Shown here piece by piece: positions 45,686 to 54,760 of a stretch of DNA of 64,000 bases; position 1 is the stretch's first letter, and each line of letters opens with the position of its first letter. The DNA is from Paracoccaceae bacterium (lineage in GTDB: Bacteria; Pseudomonadota; Alphaproteobacteria; Rhodobacterales; Rhodobacteraceae): contig JAQWQJ010000102.1 in assembly GCA_029244725.1 (NCBI GenBank), positions 1-64,000 of the forward strand, given 5' to 3'. The position numbers were made by a program, and so were the translations under genes. The notes beneath the pieces were generated by a model. That model saw nothing but the letters and a program-made list of their open reading frames with translations, had not been told where the DNA came from and did no database searches.

Positions 45686-46291
45686 ATGTCCGACACCAGA
45701 ACTGTCAGCTTCACCCAGATGAAAGATGGCACCAAAGAGGACTACATGTTGTTGGCTGAGCTGGAAAAGCCTTTCCATGCGATGACCGCAGACCGCATTA
45801 TCGGCGAACTCCGCAGCCAAGGTGAATTTTCCCTCGAGGGATATCCAATTACGCGCCTAGAGCACGCCTTGCAGTCTGCTACCCGTGCCGAGGCAGACGG
45901 CGCAGATATAGACTGGGTTGTCGGTGCGCTGCTTCACGATATTGGCGATGGTTTGGCCCCGCAAAACCACGACCGTTTCTCGGCCGAGGTTGTTCGCCCA
46001 TTCGTACGCTGGGATGTCTCTTGGTGCATCGAGCATCACGGAATTTTCCAATCGGTCTACTATGCACGTCACTACGGTTGGGACGAAAATGCGCGGGATG
46101 AGTTTAAGGATCATCCATGCTTTAACAGCTGCGCAGTATTTTGTGAGCGTTGGGATCAGTCAAGTTTCGACCCTAATTTCGACTCTAAACCGTTGAGTCA
46201 CTGGGAGCCGATGGTACGCGAAGTCTTTGGGCGCAGAGCCTATGACCCCGATGTCACGCGCGAAGGGTTTGTGTCGAAATTGACGGCTTAG
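45686..46291 (+). CDS. HD-domain protein with the residue pattern of mixed-valent di-iron oxygenases (PhnZ/MIOX-like)
   Basis: A 201-residue protein. In order it shows RLEHALQSA, ALLHDIGD, NHDRFSAEVV, IEHHGIFQ and ERWDQSSF. These line up with the iron ligands of PhnZ (LEH, LLHD, QHEKVGA, EGH, RAWDE), an oxygenase that cleaves a hydroxy-phosphonate, and with the related myo-inositol oxygenase group. An ordinary phosphohydrolase role remains possible. AAAGGAGAT precedes the ATG. No phosphonate genes are beside it. A decayed in-frame copy of its 3' end lies at 47501-47542. Confidence 0.75.
   Translation: MSDTRTVSFTQMKDGTKEDYMLLAELEKPFHAMTADRIIGELRSQGEFSLEGYPITRLEHALQSATRAEADGADIDWVVGALLHDIGDGLAPQNHDRFSAEVVRPFVRWDVSWCIEHHGIFQSVYYARHYGWDENARDEFKDHPCFNSCAVFCERWDQSSFDPNFDSKPLSHWEPMVREVFGRRAYDPDVTREGFVSKLTA
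46276..46291. repeat. 16-bp direct repeat, copy 1 (end of the HD gene)
   Basis: GAAATTGACGGCTTAG, the last codons and stop of the HD gene, recurs exactly at 47527-47542, on the other side of the broken acyltransferase gene. Confidence 0.8.
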
Positions 46292-46351
46292 GATTATCGA
46301 TAGGCACAGATCCCAACTGCCAATAGCTAACGAAACCCCTTCCTAAGCGTT

Positions 46352-47421
46352 TCATTCTCTTTTTACTTTAAATCGAAGCATCGGTTTTTCGACCCAGTGC
46401 CAGGACAACACAGCCAAAAATAACGTTACCGGCAATGCAAATAGGATATTTGTCATCGGCGTTGTCATACCCATTTGGGCGCCGATCTGCTGGACAGGAA
46501 ATGCGTAGATGTAAAAACCGTACGAGTAGTCGCCCAATCGATTATAATTCAAGAGCGTTGGCAGTTTCAGAAACCCTAAGAGAAAAACCCAATACGATAG
46601 CGACAACATAAATACCGGCACAAATAGTAGGGTCGGGCGCACGACTAACGTTACAACGCTGAGAATTATCGCGATTGTGACGTTTAGTGGGATTTTGTCC
46701 GCAAATACAAAAAAGACAGCGCCAATAACAAACGGCGTCCCGACATATAAAAGTGTTCCGATAATGAAGTGAGATGAAATCATCGGAAATATAGGAAATA
46801 GAACAACGAACGAGATCGACAGTATTAGAAAGAGGTATTTGCGCGCGACTATTCCAAGAACTCCTGCAAATGCGATTCCGATATAGCAAAGAACCTCAAA
46901 TCGAAGTGACCACAGCGACCCATTGATGACATTTGGAAAAGGATTGTCCGGAAAAAATCCTGGAAGTACGCTGCCAAAATCAAAGAGCAAGCCCGACATT
47001 GAAACAACTGCGATAATATAGCCTGGAACTGCCGACCAATAGTTTTCTGCCGTCGAAAGCCAAAAACCCCTGCCAAAGATACCACTATCGTCATCACAAT
47101 TAGAGCAGGGAAAAGGCGCAACGCTCGCGCCAAAAGAAAGGCTCCGATGCTGCTTCGGTACGATACGCTTTTTGTAATAAAAAACCCGGATATTGCGAAA
47201 AACACAAACACGCTTGCGCGTCCCAAATTGTCTCCTTTGAGAAACACTTCAAACGGTTCCGGAGTGCCCGGTCCAAGCGACAATGGGTATGCGTGTGAAA
47301 CCATAACACCAAAAGCGGCCAACATCCGGATCAAATTGAAATTGTTGTCTCGGCCTTTCGAGTAGTCGGCCAGAACCGGCGAACCGGAAAAAAGTTTCAC
47401 TAAGCGTCCCCTTGTTTGCAT
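46352..47421 (-). pseudogene. Acyltransferase-3 family membrane protein, one-base frameshift
   Basis: From ATG 47421 the frame gives the N-terminus of an acyltransferase-3/OafA-like protein (NLIRMLAAFGVMVSHAYPLSLGPG, the conserved catalytic histidine region, then FFAISGFFITKS). It breaks after SLAGVF. The remainder continues in another frame from LSTAENYWSAVPGY through NGSLWSLRFEV to the end at 46352. One extra base in the A5 run at 47062-47066 restores a continuous protein of about 356 residues with about ten membrane segments. Such proteins O-acylate surface polysaccharides. The segment is visibly richer in A+T than its neighbours and is bracketed by a repeated HD-gene fragment, which suggests recent acquisition. 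Confidence 0.82.
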
Positions 47422-47500
47422 TCTTGGGCTGTTTCGCGTTTTAAAGAGTATCCACTAAAGTTATTCAAATGAGTAGCAATTTTGGACAATGCTCTACAGG

Positions 47501-47542
47501 CGTTCGTATCAGTCTAGTTTCGATATGAAATTGACGGCTTAG
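47501..47542 (+). pseudogene. Decayed duplicate of the 3' end of the HD-domain gene
   Basis: Read in frame, this stretch encodes RSYQSSFDMKLTA-stop, against RWDQSSFD and KLTA-stop in the HD gene at 45686-46291. At base level 47500-47523 matches 46147-46170 at 21 of 24 positions, and 47527-47542 matches 46276-46291 exactly. About 105 bases between the two blocks are missing. It is a remnant copy with an internal deletion, lying just beyond the broken acyltransferase gene. Confidence 0.7.
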
Positions 47543-48315
47543 TCGTCTGAATCGCGGTCCTTAGAACCAAAGCAGCCCTGTGTTGGGCTTGTTACAGCCG
47601 AAATGTTGGACGGCAATTTTGTGGTTTCGTCGTAACAGGCATCACTTAGCGCCTTCGAATTCAATCCGATTGCGCCAGACAGGTTCGCCCCTCTGAGGTC
47701 AGTTCCAGATAATTCCGCGCCACTCATTATCGCCTCAGAGAAGTCAGCGCCCCTCATGTCAGCGCCATCCAAATCAGTGCCTGTCAAATTGGCGTATTCA
47801 AATTCAGTTCCTATGAACACGCCATCTTCGAGATCGGCCTGGCGAAAGTCGGCACCTTCAAACTCGACTCCACTAAAGTCAAAATTCTTAAGTTCGGCAC
47901 CACGAAAATTAACGCCCTCAAAATCATCGGTGAAGTTGGTAAGCAGCCCTATCTCTTGCAGGAAAACGACAACGCGCCCTGCCCTTTCGCCCGAGATCAT
48001 CGTGAATACTGCAACGGTATGTGCACGGCCCACGGCGGTTTGTGCGCTACTCATTTCGCCGTTGCTGGCCAAAGACAGCTCGCTGACGCGGTCAATATAT
48101 TGTTGGACGGCTACTTCTTGCAGTCTGTCTGATTCGATTTGATGCTGTGCAGTGCTGATAAGGAAGGTCGCGAAACTTACGGTTGTTGGAACCAACAAAA
48201 GCTGAAGCCAGTTCCACGCGGTCTTTTCGCGGACACCGGACCACATTGGTTTTCGCCAGCCCAAGTAAAGTGCCAGAACAGCCAATGCGATTGATACCCA
48301 AAGCCAATAATCCAA
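47539..48315 (-). CDS. Pentapeptide-repeat protein with N-terminal membrane segments
   Basis: A 258-residue protein. Two hydrophobic segments (about residues 4-20 and 38-56) anchor it in the membrane. Residues 135 to 215 form about 16 pentapeptide repeats of the A(D/N)(L/F)XX type (for example GADFRQADLEDG and GADMRGADFSEA), expected to fold as a right-handed square helix. A small C-terminal tail with two cysteines follows. No function is known for such anchored forms. Its stop overlaps the decayed HD-gene fragment. Confidence 0.82.
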   Translation of the reverse strand: MDYWLWVSIALAVLALYLGWRKPMWSGVREKTAWNWLQLLLVPTTVSFATFLISTAQHQIESDRLQEVAVQQYIDRVSELSLASNGEMSSAQTAVGRAHTVAVFTMISGERAGRVVVFLQEIGLLTNFTDDFEGVNFRGAELKNFDFSGVEFEGADFRQADLEDGVFIGTEFEYANLTGTDLDGADMRGADFSEAIMSGAELSGTDLRGANLSGAIGLNSKALSDACYDETTKLPSNISAVTSPTQGCFGSKDRDSDD

Positions 48316-48371
48316 CCTGAAACCTCTCCGCGCAGTTTGGATAGGTTGCCAGAAATAGAGTCTCGGTCAAC

Positions 48372-48399
48372 AAAAAACCCCCAGCGCTTGCCGGGGGTT
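48372..48399 (-). terminator. Rho-independent terminator of ahcY
   Basis: On the - strand, AACCCCC and GGGGGTT form a 7-bp stem extended by an inner GC pair, followed by a run of T residues. It starts 26 bases after the ahcY stop and is the clearest classical terminator in the window. Confidence 0.85.
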
Positions 48400-48424
48400 A
48401 ATGTTGTTCGTAGGCATCGGAAGC

Positions 48425-49816
48425 TTAGTAGCGATAATGCTCTGGCTTGAACGGGCCCTCGGGTGTGACGCCGATGTAGCTGGCCTGCTCTGGTGTTAGG
48501 CTCGAAAGCTTCACGCCAATACGCTCAAGGTGCAGGCGGGCGACTTTCTCGTCCAGATGCTTTGGCAAGATGTAGACTTCGTTCTTGTACTCATCGCCAC
48601 GCAGCCAAAGTTCCATCTGGGCCAGAACCTGGTTGGTGAACGAGGCTGACATCACGAATGATGGGTGACCCGTTGCATTGCCAAGGTTCAGCAAACGCCC
48701 CTCAGACAGCAGGATCATACGGTTGCCGTTTGGCATCGTGATCATGTCTACTTGGTCTTTGATGTTGGTCCACGTGTGGTTCTTGAGGTTCGCAACTTGG
48801 ATTTCGTTATCGAAGTGACCGATGTTGCCGACGATCGCCATATCCTTCATTTCGCGCATATGCTCGATGCGGATGACGTCTTTGTTGCCGGTGGTGGTGA
48901 TGAAGATGTCAGCGCTGTCGACAACGTCCTCAAGGCGCACAACCTCAAACCCGTCCATAGCGGCCTGTAGGGCGCAAATAGGGTCGATTTCAGTGACTTT
49001 AACACGGGCACCAGCGCCGCTAAGCGATGCGGCCGAGCCTTTGCCAACGTCGCCGTAACCACACACAACAGCAACCTTACCGGCCATCATCGTGTCTGTT
49101 GCACGGCGAATACCGTCGACGAGGCTTTCTTTGCAGCCGTACTTATTGTCGAATTTCGACTTGGTTACAGAGTCGTTAACGTTGATCGCAGGGAACGGAA
49201 GCTGACCATCACGCTGCAGTTCATAGAGACGGTGAACGCCTGTAGTCGTTTCTTCAGAAACGCCCAAAATATCTGCGCGGGTTTTGGTGAACCAACCCGG
49301 AGAAGCAGCCATACGCTTTTTGATCTGTGCGAAGATCGCCTCTTCCTCTTCCGAGGTAGCAACTTCGATCAAGCCGGTTTCGCCTGCTTCAACGCGTGCA
49401 CCAAGCAGTACGTAAAGCGTCGCATCGCCGCCATCGTCGAGGATCAGGTTCGCGCCCTCAGGGAACATGAACGATTTGTCGAGGTAATCCCAATGCTCAA
49501 CCAGTGACTGGCCTTTGATCGCGAAGACCGGTGTGCCGCCAGCCGCAATAGCTGCTGCCGCGTGATCTTGGGTTGAGAAGATGTTGCAAGATGCCCAGCG
49601 CACATCCGCGCCAAGTTCAACAAGTGTCTCGATCAGAACGGCCGTCTGAATGGTCATGTGTAGCGACCCAACGATCCGCGAGCCCTTCAAAGGCTTGCTC
49701 TCGCCAAACTCAGCCCGAAGCGACATCAGACCCGGCATTTCCGTTTCTGCAATATCAAGCTCTTTACGGCCAAACTCGGCCAGCGATATGTCTTTTACAA
49801 CGTAGTCAGTGGTCAT
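48425..49816 (-). CDS. ahcY: Adenosylhomocysteinase
   Basis: A 463-residue NAD-dependent enzyme that splits S-adenosylhomocysteine to adenosine and homocysteine in the methyl cycle. It shows [30 protein letters not shown], the NAD-binding motif [15 protein letters not shown] and the C-terminal LARIG-type end finishing with KPEHYRY. Length is right for the bacterial form. The 208 bases upstream show no SAH riboswitch that could be recognised by eye. It has its own terminator at 48372-48399. It would serve methyl transfer generally. Confidence 0.95.
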   Translation of the reverse strand: MTTDYVVKDISLAEFGRKELDIAETEMPGLMSLRAEFGESKPLKGSRIVGSLHMTIQTAVLIETLVELGADVRWASCNIFSTQDHAAAAIAAGGTPVFAIKGQSLVEHWDYLDKSFMFPEGANLILDDGGDATLYVLLGARVEAGETGLIEVATSEEEEAIFAQIKKRMAASPGWFTKTRADILGVSEETTTGVHRLYELQRDGQLPFPAINVNDSVTKSKFDNKYGCKESLVDGIRRATDTMMAGKVAVVCGYGDVGKGSAASLSGAGARVKVTEIDPICALQAAMDGFEVVRLEDVVDSADIFITTTGNKDVIRIEHMREMKDMAIVGNIGHFDNEIQVANLKNHTWTNIKDQVDMITMPNGNRMILLSEGRLLNLGNATGHPSFVMSASFTNQVLAQMELWLRGDEYKNEVYILPKHLDEKVARLHLERIGVKLSSLTPEQASYIGVTPEGPFKPEHYRY

Positions 49817-50024
49817 GCGCCAACTTCCTTAAATACGAATTTCGCGTTCTGTTATCACCGACGCGCGGCGGCGACAATGATTGCGTCGCTGAGCACCATA
49901 TCGGATGCAAACAGTAGGGATATCCTGGCTACGATTTTGGATTGTTTAGTAGATCATTAAAATGTCACGAAATTTCCAAGATCGTTTTGTAGGTTTCGGG
50001 TAATCTTTAAGGGACCCGAGTAAA

Positions 50025-50207
50025 ATGAGCGGACTTACAGCGTTAGGAAAAATGAGAATGCGTGTTTTTCATTGCACTTCATGTAAACGCAAAATGCGTG
50101 TTGGTCACTTTCGTTGTGACTATTGCGAATCCCGCGCGCCGGCACGAAATTGGCTGGCTTTGCCCGCTATCGTGCTCTTGGTGCTCTATTTTCTCTATAT
50201 CTTATGA
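50025..50207 (+). CDS. Small zinc-ribbon membrane protein
   Basis: A 60-residue protein with two CxxC pairs (CTSC and CDYC, 11 residues apart) that could bind one zinc, followed by a C-terminal membrane segment (LALPAIVLLVLYFLYIL). AAGGGA lies about ten bases before the ATG; internal starts at 50052 and 50058 would keep both motifs. It is followed by a bidirectional terminator. The family is not recognised; it resembles small rubredoxin-like anchored proteins. Confidence 0.65.
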   Translation: MSGLTALGKMRMRVFHCTSCKRKMRVGHFRCDYCESRAPARNWLALPAIVLLVLYFLYIL

Positions 50208-50209
50208 AA

Positions 50210-50229
50210 AAGGGGCCGCTTGGCCCCTT
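50210..50229. terminator. Bidirectional terminator between the small zinc-ribbon gene and ilvD
   Basis: AAGGGGCC and GGCCCCTT form an 8-bp stem with a GCTT loop. The + strand continues TCTTTTATT and the - strand has a matching T run, so it can end both convergent transcripts. Confidence 0.85.
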
Positions 50230-50232
50230 CTT

Positions 50233-52068
50233 TTATTCTGGCAAGATACGAACCGCACCCTTGGCTGCTGATGACGCCAAAAGCGCATAGGCTTTCAACG
50301 CGCTCGAAACCATTCGCGGCCGCGGCTCAGCAGGCGCCCAAGGAAGGGGTCCCTTAGCCTCGCGTCGGGCATTCAATGTCGCCTCGTCGACCGCCAAATT
50401 GATTGTACGGTTTGGAATGTCGATCTCAATTGAGTCGCCAGTTTCGACCAAAGCGATCAAACCACCCTCAGCAGCTTCTGGTGATACGTGCCCAATCGAA
50501 AGCCCAGACGTACCGCCCGAGAACCGACCGTCCGTCAACAACGCACACGATTTTCCAAGCCCCTTGGATTTCAAATAGCTGGTCGGATACAGCATTTCCT
50601 GCATGCCCGGACCACCCTGCGGACCCTCATAGCGGATCACAACAACTTCGCCCTCGGACACTTTGTTGGTCAGGATCGCGTTCACTGAATCGTCTTGAGA
50701 TTCAAAAACCTTCGCTTTGCCTGTGAACTTCAGGATCGAGTCATCAACCCCTGCCGTTTTCACAATACAGCCGTTTTCCGCGATGTTGCCAAACAGTACG
50801 GCTAATCCACCGTCCTTCGAAAACGCGTTTTCCACGTTGCGGATCACGCCGCCTTCGCGGTCTTTATCCAGCTCTTTATAGCGGTTCTCAGTGCTGAACG
50901 CCTGCGTGGTGCGAACCCCACCCGGGGCCGCACGATAGAATTTATCAACGCTGGCGTCATTGGTTGTTACAACATCCCATTTCGCAATCGCGTCGGCCAT
51001 CGTATCGGAATGCACGGTTGGCACGTCACCATGAAGCAACCCACCGCGATACATTTCGCCCAAGATGCCCATGATGCCACCAGCGCGGTGAACGTCTTCC
51101 ATATGAACGTCCGCTTTGGCTGGCGCAACTTTCGACAGGCAAGGCACTTGGCGCGACAGGCGATCCATATCTTCCATGGTGAAATCAACTTTGCCCTCAT
51201 AGGCAATTGCCAGCAAATGCAGAACCGTGTTGGTCGATCCGCCCATGGCAATGTCTAGCGACATTGCATTTTCAAACGCTTTAAACGAAGCAATCTCACG
51301 CGGTAACAATCCAGCTTCTTCGTCTTCATAGTGCCGTTTGGTGATGTCGACGATCCGGCGACCAGCCTCAAGGAACAATTCTTTACGATCGGCATGCGTC
51401 GCCAGCATCGAGCCGTTGCCCGGCAGTGCCAAGCCCAGCGCCTCGGCCAAGCAGTTCATCGAGTTCGCCGTAAACATGCCCGAGCATGATCCACAGGTCG
51501 GACAGGCGGCTTCTTCAATCGCCTGAACTTGCTCGTCAGAATAATTGTCATCCGCCGCAACGACCATCGCATCAACCAGATCTACCGCCTGCTCAATATC
51601 GTTGATCGTGACCTTTCCAGCCTCCATCGGGCCGCCAGATACGAAGATCACGGGAATGTTCAGACGCATCGCCGCCATCAACATACCCGGCGTGATCTTG
51701 TCACAGTTCGAAATACACACCATCGCGTCCGCACAATGCGCGTTGACCATGTATTCAACACTGTCAGCAATAATCTCACGCGAGGGCAGCGAATAAAGCA
51801 TCCCGTCGTGACCCATTGCGATGCCGTCATCGACAGCAATCGTGTTGAACTCTTTCGCAACGCCACCTGCTTGCTCAATCTCGCGCGCAACCATCTGGCC
51901 AAGGTCTTTCAGATGCACATGGCCGGGCACGAACTGCGTAAAGCTGTTTACAACAGCAATAATCGGCTTGCCAAAATCGCTATCGGTCATGCCTGTCGCA
52001 CGCCAAAGCCCACGGGCCCCTGCCATATTGCGGCCATGGGTCGAACGCCGGGAACGGTAATGTGGCAT
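50233..52068 (-). CDS. ilvD: Dihydroxy-acid dehydratase
   Basis: A 611-residue Fe-S dehydratase that makes 2-oxoisovalerate and 2-oxo-3-methylvalerate in valine, isoleucine and pantothenate synthesis. The cluster cysteines are in [10 protein letters not shown] and [18 protein letters not shown]. Further landmarks are [13 protein letters not shown] and [17 protein letters not shown]. Full family length. It stands alone, ending at the bidirectional terminator 50210-50229. Confidence 0.95.
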   Translation of the reverse strand: MPHYRSRRSTHGRNMAGARGLWRATGMTDSDFGKPIIAVVNSFTQFVPGHVHLKDLGQMVAREIEQAGGVAKEFNTIAVDDGIAMGHDGMLYSLPSREIIADSVEYMVNAHCADAMVCISNCDKITPGMLMAAMRLNIPVIFVSGGPMEAGKVTINDIEQAVDLVDAMVVAADDNYSDEQVQAIEEAACPTCGSCSGMFTANSMNCLAEALGLALPGNGSMLATHADRKELFLEAGRRIVDITKRHYEDEEAGLLPREIASFKAFENAMSLDIAMGGSTNTVLHLLAIAYEGKVDFTMEDMDRLSRQVPCLSKVAPAKADVHMEDVHRAGGIMGILGEMYRGGLLHGDVPTVHSDTMADAIAKWDVVTTNDASVDKFYRAAPGGVRTTQAFSTENRYKELDKDREGGVIRNVENAFSKDGGLAVLFGNIAENGCIVKTAGVDDSILKFTGKAKVFESQDDSVNAILTNKVSEGEVVVIRYEGPQGGPGMQEMLYPTSYLKSKGLGKSCALLTDGRFSGGTSGLSIGHVSPEAAEGGLIALVETGDSIEIDIPNRTINLAVDEATLNARREAKGPLPWAPAEPRPRMVSSALKAYALLASSAAKGAVRILPE

Positions 52069-52212
52069 CTGTCTATCCTTCGTCGTTATTCATATGCGGT
52101 CCAAACCGCGTCAGGAACGAGGAATAGCCCAAACCCCGCCTGTAAAACAATGGTCGATTGTCACAACTCGGCGAATCGCATAGACAAGAACAAACTATGA
52201 ACAGGACGAACG

Positions 52213-52806
52213 ATGCCCACCCCTCCCCGCGCTTGGCAAAAGATGCTTTCTGGCCGCCGCCTTGATCTTCTCGACCCAACCCCGATGGACATTGAGATCG
52301 AAGATATCGCCCACGGTCTTAGCTTTGTGGCGCGCTGGAATGGGCAAACCTTGGGTGATTTCGCCTACTCTGTCGCCGAACACTCACTGCTGGTCGAAAC
52401 CCTGTTCACGCGCATGAACCCTAAAGCCCCCGTGAAATGGCAGCTCGCCGCCTTACTGCATGACGCGCCAGAATACGTGATCGGCGACATGATCTCGCCG
52501 GTGAAATCCGCTGTTGGCCCAGATTATGAGGCGCTGGACAAGCGCCTTGCCGCTGTTATCCAAATCCGCTTTGGTCTGCCCGCTGCGATCCCAGTGACGA
52601 TCAGAAAGCAGATCAAAAGGGCCGACAAGGTTTCAGCATGGATGGAGGCGACCCAAATCGCCGGCTTTGATGAAGTTGAAGCAAACAAGTTCTTTGGCAA
52701 ACCCGACCCAAAATTAATCGAAGGCCTCAACATTGACCTTCGGCCACCGGTTGAGGCACGCGAAGCCTACACAGCCCGACATGAAACTCTTTTAAAGGCG
52801 CTCTGA
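52213..52806 (+). CDS. HD-domain phosphohydrolase, YfbR-like
   Basis: A 197-residue protein. The HD motifs are VAEHSLLVETLF, ALLHDAPEYVIGD and a later KRADKV, matching the YfbR/YedJ 5'-deoxynucleotidase group. YfbR dephosphorylates deoxynucleoside monophosphates; the same activity is likely but unproven. Its stop overlaps the GNAT gene as TGATG, so the two are cotranscribed. Confidence 0.85.
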   Translation: MPTPPRAWQKMLSGRRLDLLDPTPMDIEIEDIAHGLSFVARWNGQTLGDFAYSVAEHSLLVETLFTRMNPKAPVKWQLAALLHDAPEYVIGDMISPVKSAVGPDYEALDKRLAAVIQIRFGLPAAIPVTIRKQIKRADKVSAWMEATQIAGFDEVEANKFFGKPDPKLIEGLNIDLRPPVEAREAYTARHETLLKAL

Positions 52807-53297
52807 TGATCACTGTTCGCCCTGCAATCCCTGCCGACGCTTCCCAAATGACAGATTTGATCAACACGATCATCAAAACCGGCGGAACTACGGCCCATCA
52901 AACCTTGTTCGACGATGCCCGTATGTTGAACCACTATCTTGCACCTGAGGATCTGGTGTCTTGCATGGTTGCATATAAAGACGATGAGCTTCTAGGCTTT
53001 CAATCGCTTAAGTGGCCAGAACCCGATGCCAATCCACCCGATCGCGTTTGGGGCTACATTGCAAGCTTCGTAAAAGAAGGTCAGCAAGGAAAAGGAGTTG
53101 GGTACAGGCTATTCTCCGCCACAAAATCCGCCGCCCAGTCCGCTGGCGTCAATGCCATCGACGCTACAATCCGCGCTGATAACATCGGTGGCCTCGCCTT
53201 TTATGAGAAAATGGGTTTTCGTGAGAGCGCCCGCTTTTCGGCCCCGCTCACCGACGGCACATCAGTAGATCGAATACGTAAAGATTTGTTGCTCTAA
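52806..53297 (+). CDS. GNAT-family N-acetyltransferase
   Basis: A 163-residue protein with the GNAT core: an ITVRPAIPADA start, and the acetyl-CoA loop VKEGQQGKGVGYRLF followed by GGLAFYEKMGF. It resembles phosphinothricin/amino-acid acetyltransferases in shape, but the substrate is not evident. It is coupled to the HD gene by a one-base overlap. Confidence 0.88.
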   Translation: MITVRPAIPADASQMTDLINTIIKTGGTTAHQTLFDDARMLNHYLAPEDLVSCMVAYKDDELLGFQSLKWPEPDANPPDRVWGYIASFVKEGQQGKGVGYRLFSATKSAAQSAGVNAIDATIRADNIGGLAFYEKMGFRESARFSAPLTDGTSVDRIRKDLLL

Positions 53298-53406
53298 ACA
53301 GCTTGAAATTCTTATGTCTAAAAATATTCCCCGCCGGAGGCATATCCCGAGACAAGGGCTAGCCCGCAGACGAGGTATAATGCGCGCCGATAGGCGCACT
53401 ATTAAG

Positions 53407-53958
53407 TCAACGCGGGCTGCGTTTCGCCAATATCCGCTGTAACGTGCGGCGATGCATGTTCAAACGGCGTGCGGTCTCAGAAACATTCCTATCGCACAAC
53501 TCATACACGCGTTGAATATGTTCCCAGCGCACGCGGTCTGCGGACATCGGGTTTTCCGGCGGCGGAGGCAACTCATCCTCTGGCGCCAACAATGCATTCA
53601 TAATATCTGAGGCGTCCGCAGGCTTGGACAAATAATCTGTCGCGCCAATCTTAACCGCGGCCACAGCCGTTGCAATCGCACCATATCCAGTCAAAACGAC
53701 GATCCGACTATCTGGGCGTTTTGCGCGAAGAACTTCGACCACGTCCAAACCGTTGCCGTCGTCTAACCTTAGATCCACAACCGCATAAGCAGGGGGACGT
53801 GCCGTGGCGATAGCCTGCCCAGCAGCGACCGATCCGGCCATCTCAACCGAAAACCCGCGCTTTTCCATAGCTTTGGCAAGACGCTTCAGAAACGGCTCGT
53901 CGTCATCAACCAGTAAAAGGGATTTATCCTCGCCAATTTCCAGCGATGCATCGACCAT
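53407..53958 (-). CDS. regA: Redox response regulator RegA/PrrA
   Basis: A 183-residue two-component regulator. The receiver domain has LLLVDDDEPF with the acidic pocket, VVDLRLDDGNG with the phosphorylated aspartate and YLSKPADA with the lysine. A proline-rich hinge (PPPPENP) leads to a Fis-type helix-turn-helix ending TARRLNMHRRTLQRILAK, as in RegA/PrrA/ActR. It is the partner of RegB at 54761. RegA controls photosynthesis, carbon fixation, nitrogen and respiratory genes in relatives. It follows senC on the - strand after an 84-base gap. Confidence 0.93.
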   Translation of the reverse strand: MVDASLEIGEDKSLLLVDDDEPFLKRLAKAMEKRGFSVEMAGSVAAGQAIATARPPAYAVVDLRLDDGNGLDVVEVLRAKRPDSRIVVLTGYGAIATAVAAVKIGATDYLSKPADASDIMNALLAPEDELPPPPENPMSADRVRWEHIQRVYELCDRNVSETARRLNMHRRTLQRILAKRSPR

Positions 53959-54042
53959 TCCTGTTCCTCCAAAGCGCTATTCTTCTTAGCTACTTAGCCC
54001 GAGGCGTGATTGGCGTCAAATGCATGCAAACACGGATAGGTG

Positions 54043-54672
54043 TTACTTTGCGTCCATAAAACAGGCAATTTGCTCTGCCAGCATTTCAGGGCGAATTTCC
54101 CGACGAAAGAATTCGACGAACCCGTGGTCCGGCAACGTCAAATAAGAAAAGGTCGAGTGGTCCATTAGATAGTACTCGGGGTCACCGTCCTGCTTTTTGA
54201 AATAAGTCCTATAGGCCTTGCTTGCTGCCTTCACTTGTTCGGTTGTGCCGGTCAAGCCCAACATGTCTGGGTGCAAGTAGTCCGTGAACTCTTTCAGCAG
54301 TTGTGGTGTGTCTCGCTCGGGGTCAATCGTGATAAAAACCGGCTGAACTTCGTATCCTTGTTCGCCAAGCAGGGCCACTGCTTCAGAATTTCGCGCCGCG
54401 TCCAATGGGCACACATCGGGGCAATAGGTGTAGCCAAAGTAAATTAGGCTCGGCACATCCAAGACGTCTTGATCGGTGACCGTCACACCGTTTTCATCAA
54501 CCAGCGTAAACGGGCCGCCGATTTGGCTTGTTCCTCCAGCCACCACACTTGTCCTGCAATCGACAAATGGATCATCAGATGTGGGGGCCATCACAGTATA
54601 AACCGCAACTCCCCCAACAGCTGTCAATGTAAACAAGCCTGCAGCGACAGCATATGCGTTCATTTTGTTCAT
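54043..54672 (-). CDS. senC: SCO1/SenC/PrrC-family copper chaperone
   Basis: A 209-residue membrane-anchored thioredoxin-fold protein. One N-terminal membrane segment (about residues 5-25) precedes the copper site CPDVCP and the distant histidine in LMDHSTFSYL. SCO proteins deliver copper to the CuA centre of cytochrome c oxidase. The ATG at 54672 was chosen for AAAGGAG seven bases upstream. Its location between divergent regB and regA is the conserved arrangement in Rhodobacterales. Confidence 0.92.
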   Translation of the reverse strand: MNKMNAYAVAAGLFTLTAVGGVAVYTVMAPTSDDPFVDCRTSVVAGGTSQIGGPFTLVDENGVTVTDQDVLDVPSLIYFGYTYCPDVCPLDAARNSEAVALLGEQGYEVQPVFITIDPERDTPQLLKEFTDYLHPDMLGLTGTTEQVKAASKAYRTYFKKQDGDPEYYLMDHSTFSYLTLPDHGFVEFFRREIRPEMLAEQIACFMDAK

Positions 54673-54760
54673 CACAGGCTCCTTTGTTGGTCGCAACGTT
54701 GATCACGCGATAATCACCATTTAACAATGGAACAGCTTGTCGCAAGTTGCAGAGGTAAAA

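Noticed and set aside
49817-50024. SAH riboswitch or similar leader upstream of ahcY
   Set aside because: A short GCGAC/GTCGC hairpin is present, but none of the conserved SAH-riboswitch core could be recognised by eye. A covariance-model search would settle it.
53384-53397. GCGCC-GATA-GGCGC hairpin between the GNAT and regA genes as a terminator
   Set aside because: Only five base pairs and no T run on either strand; too weak to call.
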